Shown: piece by piece, positions 9,279-16,908 of the stretch
Numbering within the stretch: position 1 is the stretch's first letter
How the letters are laid out: each line of letters begins with the position of its first letter
Assembly (NCBI GenBank): GCA_027482185.1
Contig: JAIXWF010000013.1
Location: 1,116,001 to 1,180,000 of the forward strand
Source: Opitutaceae bacterium
GTDB taxonomy: Bacteria > Verrucomicrobiota > Verrucomicrobiia > Opitutales > Opitutaceae
DNA: 64,000 nucleotides
Reading direction: 5' to 3'
Notes under the pieces: generated by a model
Told to the model about the DNA's origin: nothing
What the model saw: the letters and a program-made list of their open reading frames with translations, nothing else
Databases searched by the model: none
Translations under genes and position numbers: made by a program

Positions 9279-10409
9279 ATGACCCCGCGCCCGCTCCGCA
9301 TCGGCATCACGTGCTATCCCTCCGTGGGCGGCAGCGGAATTTTGGCCTCGGCCCTGGGCGAGGAATTGGCGGCTCGCGGGCACGAAGTGCACTTCATCAG
9401 CTACGAGCGGCCGTTCCGGCTGCCGGCGGACGCGCCGCGGCTGCATTTCCACCCGGTGGCGATCAACGCGTATGAACTTTTCCGTTACCCGGATTACACG
9501 CTGCCGCTGTCGGTGAAGATGGCCGAGGTGGCGCGCGACTGCGCCCTCGACGTGCTGCACGTGCACTACGCGGTGCCGCACGCGACGGCGGCGATCCTCG
9601 CGCGCTCGATGCTGCCGCCGGCGCGGCAACCGCGGGTGGTGACGACCTTGCACGGCACGGACACGACGTTGCTCGGCCGCGACGCGGGCTACGGCCCGGC
9701 GATCCGGCATGCGCTGATGTGTTCGGACGCGGTGACGGCGGTGTCGGGCTGGCTGCGCGACGAAACCCACCGCCTGCTGGCGGTCGATCGGTCGATCGAC
9801 GTGATCCACAATTTCTTCACGCCGAAGGCGCCGCGGCGCACCCGCGAGGCCGTGCGGCGCGAATTGGGCCTGCAGGACGAGGCGATGATCGTGCATCTCT
9901 CGAATCTGCGGCCGGTGAAACGCATCGACCTGCTGCTTGATGCCGTGGCGCGGGTGCGGCCGCGCGAAGGCTTCAAGCTGGTGATCTTGGCCGGCGGGGA
10001 TTTCTCGCCGTATATCGAGCACGTGCGTCGGTTGGGACTGGGCGACCGCGTCGTCGTCCGGACCAATGTGATCGAGGTCGAGGACTACCTGCAGGCCGCG
10101 GACCTCGGGTTGTTCACCTCGGAGTCGGAAAGTTTCTGCCTGAGCGTGCTGGAGGCGATGTTCTTTGCGTGCCCGAGCGTCTCGACGGCGGTCGGCGGCA
10201 TTCCCGAAGTCGTGGTGAACGGCGAGAGCGGTTTGTTGGTGCCCGCCGGCGATGCCGACGGCTTGGCGCGGAATCTGGAAACGTTGCTGACGGATCCGGT
10301 GCGCCGCGCAGCGATGGGCCGCGCGGCGCAGGTGCGGGCGCGGGAGCGGTTTTCCGCGGATGCGATCGTGCCGCTTTACGAAGCGCTGTACCGGCGGGTC
10401 GTGGGCTGA
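9279..10409 (+). CDS. bshA: BshA-type glycosyltransferase (GT4)
   Basis: 376 residues with the two-Rossmann GT-B fold of family GT4. The N-terminus has IGITCYPSVGGSGILASALGEELAARGHEVHFIS, the characteristic opening of N-acetyl-alpha-glucosaminyl L-malate synthase. HVHYAVPHA and TLHGTDTTLLG are further BshA-like segments. SESESFCLSVLEAMFF provides the C-terminal E-x7-E donor motif. The expected reaction joins UDP-GlcNAc and L-malate, the first step of bacillithiol synthesis. It is the last gene of the operon. Confidence 0.85.
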   Translation: MTPRPLRIGITCYPSVGGSGILASALGEELAARGHEVHFISYERPFRLPADAPRLHFHPVAINAYELFRYPDYTLPLSVKMAEVARDCALDVLHVHYAVPHATAAILARSMLPPARQPRVVTTLHGTDTTLLGRDAGYGPAIRHALMCSDAVTAVSGWLRDETHRLLAVDRSIDVIHNFFTPKAPRRTREAVRRELGLQDEAMIVHLSNLRPVKRIDLLLDAVARVRPREGFKLVILAGGDFSPYIEHVRRLGLGDRVVVRTNVIEVEDYLQAADLGLFTSESESFCLSVLEAMFFACPSVSTAVGGIPEVVVNGESGLLVPAGDADGLARNLETLLTDPVRRAAMGRAAQVRARERFSADAIVPLYEALYRRVVG

Positions 10410-10893
10410 GCCGGGATCCGGGCCTGGAACGTCCGAAATGGAGGGTGGAGAGATCGACTCCGGCCAAGGCAGGCGCCGCGGAAGCGAGCAAACTGGGCAA
10501 CGGAGCGGCTTTGCGCGCCGTGCCCCGCGCGCTGTCGTCGGCTTCCGGTTGGCAAAGATCCGGCGGACCGGGCCGTCGGCGCGGGATTGAGGCTGGAAAC
10601 AGAACGCGCTGATGAACGCAGGCGGCGGGGTGTGGCGAAGCGTCGGATTTGCTTACAATTTCCCTGGTTTTTGCGCGTCATACAATGACTTGCGTAACCT
10701 CATAGAATTATAAAGCACTGTGGGATAACATCGTGGAGTGCTAAGGTAAAAATATGGCATGGTGCGGGCTTAGTGCGGCGCAACCCAACTCCTACGACCT
10801 GTGCCGGACACGCGCGCTTCTCCTCGGAGTGGCTCGTGTTCCCAGCGGGAAGCAAGTTGGTCGATCCACCTCCTGCCTCGTCAGTGTTCCCAC
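10410..10893. other. 484-bp spacer with an AT-rich island
   Basis: No gene is supported here. The first ~230 bp are GC-rich and featureless. From ~10645 to 10760 the sequence becomes clearly AT-richer than its surroundings, with an imperfect inverted repeat (AGCACT ... AGTGCT, ~10713-10741) and the candidate sigma-54 element noted separately. It most likely holds the control region of the following surface protein gene. Confidence 0.5.
10755..10770 (+). promoter_or_regulatory. candidate sigma-54-type promoter element
   Basis: TGGCATGGTGCGGGCT contains the invariant GG-N10-GC spacing (GG 10756-10757, GC 10768-10769) at the end of an AT-rich island. It lies ~125 bp before the start of a VPDSG-CTERM-like gene. 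PEP-CTERM genes in several bacteria are under sigma-54/PrsR-type control. The -12 half (GGGC instead of TTGC) is poor, so this is a weak call. Confidence 0.28.
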
Positions 10894-11685
10894 ATGAAAC
10901 TGTCCGCCTTCCTTCCCGCCTTCGAAATTTTTTCCGCGCGTCCGATCCGGTCGCTCGTTTTGGCCGCCGCGGTCATCGCGGCCGTGCCGCAGATGCAGGC
11001 GAGCCTGCTCCGCAACTATGATCTCAACGGCAGCCTGGCCGATTCGCTCGGCGGCAATGCGCTGACGGCCAACGGCGGCACGCTCGGCGCCACGGGGTAC
11101 ACGTTCGGCGCGAACCAGGGCCTGACCCTGACGGGCACCGGCCTCGCCAACCTTGGCGAATACTCGATCGAAATGCGCGTGAAGCTCGATTCGCTGCGCG
11201 CGTTCTCCGGTTCGCCGTGGATCAAGCTGATCGACTTCAAGAACCTGACCTCCGACGACGGGCTCTACTCTTTCGACACGGACGGCAATCCCAACGGCAC
11301 GATCGTCCAGTTCTATCCGATCGGCGGCACCCTGGATTCGTTTACCCCGAACCAGTTCGCCAACGTCGTGATCACCCGCGACGGCACGACCAAGCAAGTC
11401 GTCACCTACGTCGAAGGTTTCGGCCAATTCTCGTTCACGGACTTTTCCGATCGCGCGGTTTTCTCGAACAACATCATCCACTTCATGAGGGATGATGCGG
11501 CGACGGGTTTCGGCGAAGCCGGCAGCGGTTCCCTCGACTACATCCGCATCTACGGCAATGCGCTCACGGCCAACGAAGTCGCGAATCTCCCGGCCGTTCC
11601 GGACGCGGCTTCCACGCTCGGCCTGCTCGGTCTGGCGCTGGCCGCGTTCGTCGGCGTGCGCCGCATGGTCGCTGTTCGCCGCTGA
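10894..11685 (+). CDS. VPDSG-CTERM-like LamG/concanavalin-like surface protein
   Basis: 263 residues. A signal peptide (SLVLAAAVIAAVPQMQA) precedes a LamG/concanavalin A-like jelly-roll domain, seen in NYDLNGSLADSLGGNALTANGG, YSIEMRVKLDSL and GSLDYIRIYGNALTANEV. The C-terminus has VPDAAST, a hydrophobic helix (LGLLGLALAAFVGV), then basic RRMVAVRR. This is the tripartite layout of VPDSG/PEP-CTERM sorting signals read by exosortases, although the box is VPDAAST rather than VPDSGST. ATG 10894 was chosen because the upstream in-frame start adds a non-signal leader. No exosortase is in the window. A strong terminator follows. Confidence 0.75.
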   Translation: MKLSAFLPAFEIFSARPIRSLVLAAAVIAAVPQMQASLLRNYDLNGSLADSLGGNALTANGGTLGATGYTFGANQGLTLTGTGLANLGEYSIEMRVKLDSLRAFSGSPWIKLIDFKNLTSDDGLYSFDTDGNPNGTIVQFYPIGGTLDSFTPNQFANVVITRDGTTKQVVTYVEGFGQFSFTDFSDRAVFSNNIIHFMRDDAATGFGEAGSGSLDYIRIYGNALTANEVANLPAVPDAASTLGLLGLALAAFVGVRRMVAVRR

Positions 11686-11701
11686 GTTCTCTTCAACTTC
11701 G

Positions 11702-11743
11702 GCCCGGCCCGGACCGCAGCGCGGTTTCGGGCCGGGCTTTTTT
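11702..11743 (+). terminator. intrinsic terminator after the VPDSG-CTERM-like gene
   Basis: A perfect 10-bp stem (GCCCGGCCCG at 11702-11711 pairing with CGGGCCGGGC at 11728-11737) encloses a 16-nt loop and is followed at once by TTTTTT. It lies 17 bp after the stop at 11685. Confidence 0.9.
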
Positions 11744-11796
11744 GTGCCGGCTTATGTTTCGGCGATCGGGGGCCGAGGGTAGGCGGGCGGATTGTT

Positions 11797-11932
11797 TTGA
11801 GGACAGGACGGACAGGACGTCGAAGACTGGATGAAACAGGAACCGAGCCGCGGGTGTGTCGGAGACGAGGGGCGCCGCAATTCCTTCCTGTTAATCCCGA
11901 AAAACTGTCCAGTCCTTCCTGTCCCTGGCTTG
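11797..11932. repeat. inverted pair of GGACAGGACGG-type intergenic repeats
   Basis: The left arm (11797-11852) carries GAGGACAGGACGGACAGGAC and further on ACAGGAAC. The right arm (11882-11932) carries the reverse complement of the same words (TTCCTGTTAATCC, CTTCCTGTCCCTG). Relatives lie at 13945-13992 and 14182-14232, so both ends of the heparinase-like gene are marked by the same family. Confidence 0.6.
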
Positions 11933-11943
11933 GGCGCTGCGGG

Positions 11944-13923
11944 TCAACGGACCGGCTGCAGCGTCGTCGTGAATTCGGCGGTGACGGCGGGGGCGTCGAG
12001 TTCGAGGTAGAAACTCCCGCGCCGGTGCGGGGGCGTGTCGGGCGCGGAGCCGTGCCACAGCGTGAACGGACCGGGAGCGGCGATCGTGACGCGGATCACC
12101 CTCTGGCCGTAAGCGACGTCGACGCTGGCGCGGCCGGACGGGAAGGCCGCGCGGCGCACGTCGCGCCAATAGCCGAATTCCGCGGGGCGGCCGGTGGCGA
12201 ACGCGTTGTCGGCCGTGAAGGAGTCGGGCAGGCGTGCCTTGCCTTGGAGGTGGAGCGCGAGGCCGAGGCGCTGCGGGCCGTTGGTCGTGGCGACGGACGC
12301 GGTGTCGGTGAGGACGTCGCCGTCGATCGCAAGACTGCGGAGGGCGCTCGCGCCGTCGCGGTACTTGGCCTGCATGGCGGCGACGCGGGCCGGCGCGGCG
12401 GAAAACGCGAGGACCTCGCCGGGCTGCGGGGGAACGGGGCCTTCGCCGTTGATCAACGGCAGGTTGTGGTTGAGGCCGCGCGTATAGTAGCCGCGGTGCA
12501 GCGGCGAACCGTAGCCGACGGTGCCGGGATCGTGGGTGACATCGGTGTTTTCGAAGTACGCGACCCAGTTGAGGGCTTCGGCTTGGGAGTGGGAGCGGAT
12601 GATCTGCCCGTAGTGGAGAAACACCTGCCACGGCCCGGACTTCAGCAGCGCCATGCGCGAGGTTTCGAAATGGCGCGAAGCGACGGCGGGCAACGGTCCG
12701 GGCACGGCGGCGGCGGGCGGATCGAGCAGCGTGTCCCAATCGCGGCGCGCCGCGGCCTCGGCGAGGCCGATGGCGGTGGGGAAAACGCGGTAGGCGTCGG
12801 CGAAGAGCTCGCGGTTCGGCGCGGTGCCGATGGTGCCGCTGTCGGCGGGATTGGGCAGGCGGCCGTCCGGGAAACGCAGGTACAGCGGCGCGAGCATGAG
12901 GTTCTGGGCGATCGCCATTTCGTCCGCGAGTTCGCCGGCGCGGCCGCGCAGGCCGGCGGCGGTGAAGAGACCGAGCACGGCGCGGACAACGAAGCCGTTG
13001 TACCCGAGTGATTGCTCGTGCCAGAGGTAGTCGCTGGTGACGCCCTGGGCGAGCTGGGCGCGGAGGCCGAACTTGCCGTCGAGGGCGCGGCGCCACGCGG
13101 CTTCGTCGCCGAAGAGCAGCGCGACCTGGGCGACGGCGCAGCGCTGCCACGTCGCGATATTGTGGATACTTTGGAAATTGGCGTCGAGGACCTCGGTCTC
13201 GGGCTTGAAGAAGCGGTCGTGCCAGCGCGTGCGTTGCGCGGCGGGGACGCGGTCGCCGAGCAGGCGGACGGCCTCGGTGAGTTTCACGAGATTCGAGGCT
13301 TCGGTAAGCGTTTGCCAGAAGAGGCGGGCGCCTTGGTCCGCGCGGGCGGGCTGCCATTCCGTGAAGTGATCGGCGTAGAAATCGATCTGGCCGGCGGCCC
13401 AGACGGCGTAGCGCTCCTCGCCGGTGAGGCGGTGCAGCCGCGCGGCGCGGACGATGGTGTCGAAGTGGCGGCCGCGGAAGGTGACGACCCACCAGGCGAA
13501 GAGCTTGTCGGTGATCTCGATTTTCGGATCCGAGGGGCTCGAGAAATGGAAAACCTCCTCGCGCGGGATGCGGTCGTTCCAGACGACGCGGGAGCCGTCC
13601 TTGGGGCTGACGCCGTCGTGGGACCAGCCGGCGGCCCAGGCGACGCGGTCGCGGTGGCGCGCCATCCAGGCGTCGGTCTCGGTCTTTTCTTTGGCGAGCC
13701 AATCGCGCCAAGCCGGATCCTCGGCGGTGCGGCGGCGGGCGCCGTCCCAGTCTTCCTGCGCGGCGCGCCAAGGTCGGCCGGCGGCGTCGTACTGCTTGAG
13801 TTCGGAGAATTGCCGCGCGGGATCGGGTTTGGGAAACGCCGCGGCGCGGAGCGGGGCGGACGAAGCGAGGAATGCGGCGGCGAGCAGACCGAGGCCGATG
13901 CGAGGGATGCTAGGGAGGCGCAT
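11944..13923 (-). CDS. secreted heparinase II/III- or alginate-lyase-like protein
   Basis: 659 residues with a signal peptide (LGLLAAAFLASSAPLRAAA). The N-terminal two thirds are alpha-helical, as in the (alpha/alpha)n toroid of polysaccharide lyases. Landmarks include YAVWAAGQIDFYADHF, NLVKLTEAVRLLGD, FQSIHNIATWQRCA and HEQSLGYNGFVVRAVL. The last third is beta-rich and matches a heparinase II/III-like domain (SGPWQVFLHYGQ, RSHSQAEALNWVAYF, DPGTVGYGSPLHRGYY). The predicted role is cleavage of a uronate-containing polysaccharide outside the cytoplasm. The exact PL family and substrate are not resolved. It stands alone, bordered by intergenic repeats. Confidence 0.78.
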   Translation of the reverse strand: MRLPSIPRIGLGLLAAAFLASSAPLRAAAFPKPDPARQFSELKQYDAAGRPWRAAQEDWDGARRRTAEDPAWRDWLAKEKTETDAWMARHRDRVAWAAGWSHDGVSPKDGSRVVWNDRIPREEVFHFSSPSDPKIEITDKLFAWWVVTFRGRHFDTIVRAARLHRLTGEERYAVWAAGQIDFYADHFTEWQPARADQGARLFWQTLTEASNLVKLTEAVRLLGDRVPAAQRTRWHDRFFKPETEVLDANFQSIHNIATWQRCAVAQVALLFGDEAAWRRALDGKFGLRAQLAQGVTSDYLWHEQSLGYNGFVVRAVLGLFTAAGLRGRAGELADEMAIAQNLMLAPLYLRFPDGRLPNPADSGTIGTAPNRELFADAYRVFPTAIGLAEAAARRDWDTLLDPPAAAVPGPLPAVASRHFETSRMALLKSGPWQVFLHYGQIIRSHSQAEALNWVAYFENTDVTHDPGTVGYGSPLHRGYYTRGLNHNLPLINGEGPVPPQPGEVLAFSAAPARVAAMQAKYRDGASALRSLAIDGDVLTDTASVATTNGPQRLGLALHLQGKARLPDSFTADNAFATGRPAEFGYWRDVRRAAFPSGRASVDVAYGQRVIRVTIAAPGPFTLWHGSAPDTPPHRRGSFYLELDAPAVTAEFTTTLQPVR

Positions 13924-14373
13924 GGGGGGGGCGGCCGTTGATCAAAAGGACAGGACGGACAGGACGGCGGCGACCGGATTAACAGGACGGAAATGCCGTG
14001 GCAGCAACGCCCGAACGTCGGCGTCGGACAAATTGGAACGATGGCATTCGAGAAAACACCCGGAGTTCAAACGGCGGGATTCAAACTCCGAACTCCGAAC
14101 TCCGAACCCCGAACTCCGAACTCCGACTTGGTCGGAGCCCAAAACTCAAAACTCAGAACTCAGAACCCAAGGCCCCAATCGTGAGGACAGGATGGACGGG
14201 ACGGCGGAGACCGGATGAACAGGACGGTAATGCCCGCGTTTGAATTACGGATTCAAACGCCGAACTCCAAACTCCAAACTCCGAACCCCAGCTTGGCTGG
14301 CGCCCAGAACCCAAAACGCAAAACCCAGAACCTGCCGTAAACCTTCGTCCGAGTTTTGCGCGGCGCGCAAAAC
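13924..14373. repeat. 450-bp spacer made mostly of short tandem repeats
   Basis: No gene is supported. The spacer holds GGACAGGACGG elements at 13945-13992 and 14182-14232, each leading into a CCGGAT...AACAGGACGG tail. It also holds 7-bp arrays: (ACTCCGA)n at 14081-14129, (AACTCAA/G)n at 14138-14168, (AACTCCA)n at 14252-14290 and (AACCCAA)n-like at 14302-14333. The two halves look like diverged copies of one composite unit. The hairpin at the E2 stop codon begins near its right end. Confidence 0.75.
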
Positions 14374-14375
14374 TC
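14351..14375 (-). other. perfect hairpin overlapping the E2 stop codon
   Basis: An 11-bp perfect stem with a GGC/GCC loop: GAGTTTTGCGC, loop, GCGCAAAACTC. On the coding strand the TGA of the E2 gene (14374-14376) overlaps the first base pairs. No U tract follows, so it is not a standard terminator. The core TTGCGCGCCGCGCAA recurs in the hairpin at 33332-33360. Confidence 0.7.
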
Positions 14376-15663
14376 AGACGAGCAGCAGCGCGGGGCTTTC
14401 GAGCAGGGACTTGAAGGCGCCGAGGTACTGGGCGGCGACGGCGCCGTCGAAGGCGCGGTGGTCGGCGCTGAGGGTGACCGTGAGGACCTGGCCGACGACG
14501 ATCTGGCCGTTTTTCACGACGGGCTTGGCGACCGTGGCGCCGACGGCGAGGATGGCGGAATTCGGCGGGTTGATGATGGCGGTGAAGCGCGGGATGCCCA
14601 TCATGCCGAGGTTGGAAACGCAGAAGGTGCCGCCGGTGTACTCGGCGGGGCTGAGTTTCTTCTCCTTGGCTTTCTTGCCGAGGGCCTTCGCTTCGGAACT
14701 GATCTGGAAGACGCTCTTCACGTGCGCGTCGCGGATGACGGGCGTGATCAGGCCGTCCTCGAGGGCGACGGCGAACGCGACGTGCGCGGCGCCGAAGTAG
14801 CGGATCTGCGTGCCTTCCCAGGAGCTGTTGACGGCGGGGACGCGGCGGAGCGCTTCTGCGGAGGCCTTCAGGACGAAGTCGTTGACCGAAAGTTTGACGC
14901 CTTCTTTTTCGAGGCCCGTGTTGAGCTGCTCGCGGAGGGCGAGGAGCGGGGCGGCATCGATCTCGATGTCGACGTAGATGTACGGGATGGTCGTCGTGGA
15001 TTCGACCATGCGCTTGGCGATGACGCCGCGCATCGTGGAGACCGGGACGGCGCGTTCTTCCTGGATCGGGCCCTTGGCGAAGTGACCGGAACCGGAGGCG
15101 GTGGCTCCGCGGGCGGCCGTTTGGCCGACCGAAGCGCCGCCGTTCTTTTCGGCCGCAAGGATGTCGGCGCGCACAATGCGGCCGCCGGGGCCGGAGCCGG
15201 TGACGCGGGCGGGATCGATCTTCTTGTCCGCGGCGAGTTTTTTCGCGAGCGGGGAAATCTTGATGCGGCCGGCGTTGACGACCGGGGCGGGGGCGGGGGC
15301 CGGCGCGGGCGCGGCAGCGACGGGCGCAGGTGCGGGCGCCGGAGCCGGTGCGGGAGCAGCCGCGGGCGCGGCCGGGGCGGCGGCGGCGGGCGCGGGCTTG
15401 GCGGCCGGAGCGGGCACGGCCTCGCCGGGTTTGCCGACGGCGCAAAGGGCGGCGCCGAGCGCGACCTGGGAACCGGCGGGGGCGTAGATCTTGAGGATCA
15501 CGCCGTCGAAGAAGCACTCGAGCTCCATCGTGGCCTTGTCGGTCTCGACTTCGGCGAGCATATCGCCGCCTTTGACGGCGTCGCCTTCCTTTTTCAGCCA
15601 CTTGACCAGCGTGCCCACCGTCATGGTGTCGCTGAGTTTCGGCATTTCGATGATGTTGGCCAT
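14374..15663 (-). CDS. pdhC: pyruvate dehydrogenase E2, dihydrolipoamide acetyltransferase
   Basis: 429 residues in the classic E2 order. A lipoyl domain (residues 1-78) carries the ETDKATMELE loop whose lysine is lipoylated. An Ala/Pro linker (about 88-145) follows, then a peripheral-subunit-binding domain (KISPLAKKLAADKKIDPARV, about 150-185). The catalytic acyltransferase domain (200-429) has the active-site motif DHRAFDGA near the end. It transfers acetyl groups from lipoamide to CoA. The E1 genes lie upstream on the same strand. No E3 gene is in the window. Confidence 0.93.
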   Translation of the reverse strand: MANIIEMPKLSDTMTVGTLVKWLKKEGDAVKGGDMLAEVETDKATMELECFFDGVILKIYAPAGSQVALGAALCAVGKPGEAVPAPAAKPAPAAAAPAAPAAAPAPAPAPAPAPVAAAPAPAPAPAPVVNAGRIKISPLAKKLAADKKIDPARVTGSGPGGRIVRADILAAEKNGGASVGQTAARGATASGSGHFAKGPIQEERAVPVSTMRGVIAKRMVESTTTIPYIYVDIEIDAAPLLALREQLNTGLEKEGVKLSVNDFVLKASAEALRRVPAVNSSWEGTQIRYFGAAHVAFAVALEDGLITPVIRDAHVKSVFQISSEAKALGKKAKEKKLSPAEYTGGTFCVSNLGMMGIPRFTAIINPPNSAILAVGATVAKPVVKNGQIVVGQVLTVTLSADHRAFDGAVAAQYLGAFKSLLESPALLLV

Positions 15664-15681
15664 GACTGGTGTTCGAGAGGG

Positions 15682-15797
15682 GCGGTAAGCGGTAAGCTTT
15701 AAGCGGAAAGCTCGGAGCGGGAAGGGCGGGAAGTGGGAGAGGGAGGGCGAAGGGATCGGCCTGAAGCTTTCAGCTTACCGCTTAGAGCTTAAAGCCC
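15682..15797. repeat. inverted pair of 7-bp tandem arrays between pdhC and pdhB
   Basis: The left array (15682-15720) reads GCGGTAAGCGGTAAGCTTTAAG and onward, period 7. The right array (15762-15797) contains AGCTTTCAGCTTACCGCTTAG, the reverse-complement version. The ~40 bp between them are purine-rich. Transcribed, the two arms could form a long imperfect stem between two genes of the same operon. Confidence 0.65.
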
Positions 15798-15810
15798 CCG
15801 TTTCAGCGAT

Positions 15811-16788
15811 TCAGCCGACGGCTTCGAGGGCGGCTTTGAGGACGCGCTGCGGGTTGGGCAGCTGTTCGATCTCGACCGGTGGGCTGTAGATCGCGGGCGC
15901 GTCGACGGTGGCGAGGCGATGGATCGGGCCGTCGAGTTCGTCGAAGGCTTCGCGCTGGATCATGTACGCAAGCTGGGAGCCGACGCTGGCGAAGGGCTTC
16001 TGTTCCTCGACGATGAGGACGCGGTGCGTCTTGGCGACGGAGGCGAGGACGGTGTCGATGTCGAGGGGACGGATGGTGCGGAGATCGACGATCTCGACGG
16101 AGATATCGTGTTCCTTCTCGAGGATCGCGGCGGCGGCGAGCGAGTGGTGGACGCAGCGGCCGTAGGTGACGATCGTGAGATCGGAGCCCTCGCGTTTCAC
16201 GTCGGCCTTGCCGAGCGGAATGACGTACTCCTCGGTCGGGACTTCGCCCTTCTCGCCGTAGAGCATCGTGTTCTCAAGGAAGAAGACGGGATCGTTGTCG
16301 CGGATCGCGGACTTGAGCAGGCCCTTGGCGTCGTAGGCGGTGGCGGGAACGACGACCTTCACGCCCGGGTGGTTGGCGAGGACGTTTTCCGGCGTGTGCG
16401 AGTGCGTGGCGCCGACGTTGGTGCCGCCGTTGGCGGGGCCGCGGATGACGATCGGGCAATTGATCTGGCCGCCGCTCATGTAGCGGACGTTGGCGGCGTT
16501 GTTGAGGATCTGGTCGAAGGCGACGGAGTAAAACGACCAGAACATCAGCTCCATGACGGGGCGGACGCCGAGCATCGAGGCGCCGATGCCCATGCCGATG
16601 AAGCCGGCTTCGGAGATCGGGGTGTCGACGATGCGGTCGGGGCCGAACTTGGCCAGCAGGCCTTCGGTGACCTTGTAGGCGCCGTTGAACTGGGCGACTT
16701 CCTCGCCCATGACGACGACGTTCTTGTCGCGTTCCAATTCCTCGGCGAGGGCATGGCGGACGGCTTCGCGGTAGGTGATGAGAGGCAT
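15811..16788 (-). CDS. pdhB: pyruvate dehydrogenase E1 component, beta subunit
   Basis: 325 residues, normal for E1-beta. Conserved family segments are MPLITYREAVRHAL at the start, GEEVAQFNGAYKVTEGL, DTPISEAGFIGMGIGASMLG, RGPANGGTNVGATHSH and the C-terminal LRTIRPLD and VEEQKPFASVGSQLAYMI. It binds thiamine diphosphate with the alpha subunit and decarboxylates pyruvate. It lies between pdhA and pdhC on the minus strand, with repeat-bearing spacers on both sides rather than tight overlaps. Confidence 0.94.
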   Translation of the reverse strand: MPLITYREAVRHALAEELERDKNVVVMGEEVAQFNGAYKVTEGLLAKFGPDRIVDTPISEAGFIGMGIGASMLGVRPVMELMFWSFYSVAFDQILNNAANVRYMSGGQINCPIVIRGPANGGTNVGATHSHTPENVLANHPGVKVVVPATAYDAKGLLKSAIRDNDPVFFLENTMLYGEKGEVPTEEYVIPLGKADVKREGSDLTIVTYGRCVHHSLAAAAILEKEHDISVEIVDLRTIRPLDIDTVLASVAKTHRVLIVEEQKPFASVGSQLAYMIQREAFDELDGPIHRLATVDAPAIYSPPVEIEQLPNPQRVLKAALEAVG

Positions 16789-16802
16789 GGAAAAGTGATT
16801 TT

Positions 16803-16906
16803 TCGGAGAAAGCGCGAAGCCGCGAAGAGGCGCGAAGGTTCGCGAAGTTGAGATGGGTCTGCTTGGCTCGTCGGGTCCGGCCTTGGCGTCTTGGCGTTTG
16901 GGCTGG
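16803..16906. repeat. 8-bp tandem arrays between pdhB and pdhA
   Basis: The left part (16808-16848) repeats a GCGCGAAG-like word (AGCGCGAAGCCGCGAAGAGG, then CGCGAAGG and CGCGAAG). The right part (16880-16902) repeats CTTGGCGT (CCTTGGCGTCTTGGCGTTT). The period is 8, unlike the 7-bp arrays elsewhere, but position and scale are the same. Confidence 0.55.
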
Positions 16907-16908
16907 GC

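Noticed and set aside
10640-10760. A sigma-70 promoter in the AT-rich island
   Set aside because: TATAAA- and TACAAT-like words exist but none has a reasonable -35 at 16-18 bp.
14081-14333. Short regularly spaced repeats considered as a CRISPR array
   Set aside because: Units are 7 bp and contiguous with no unique spacers, and there are no cas genes.
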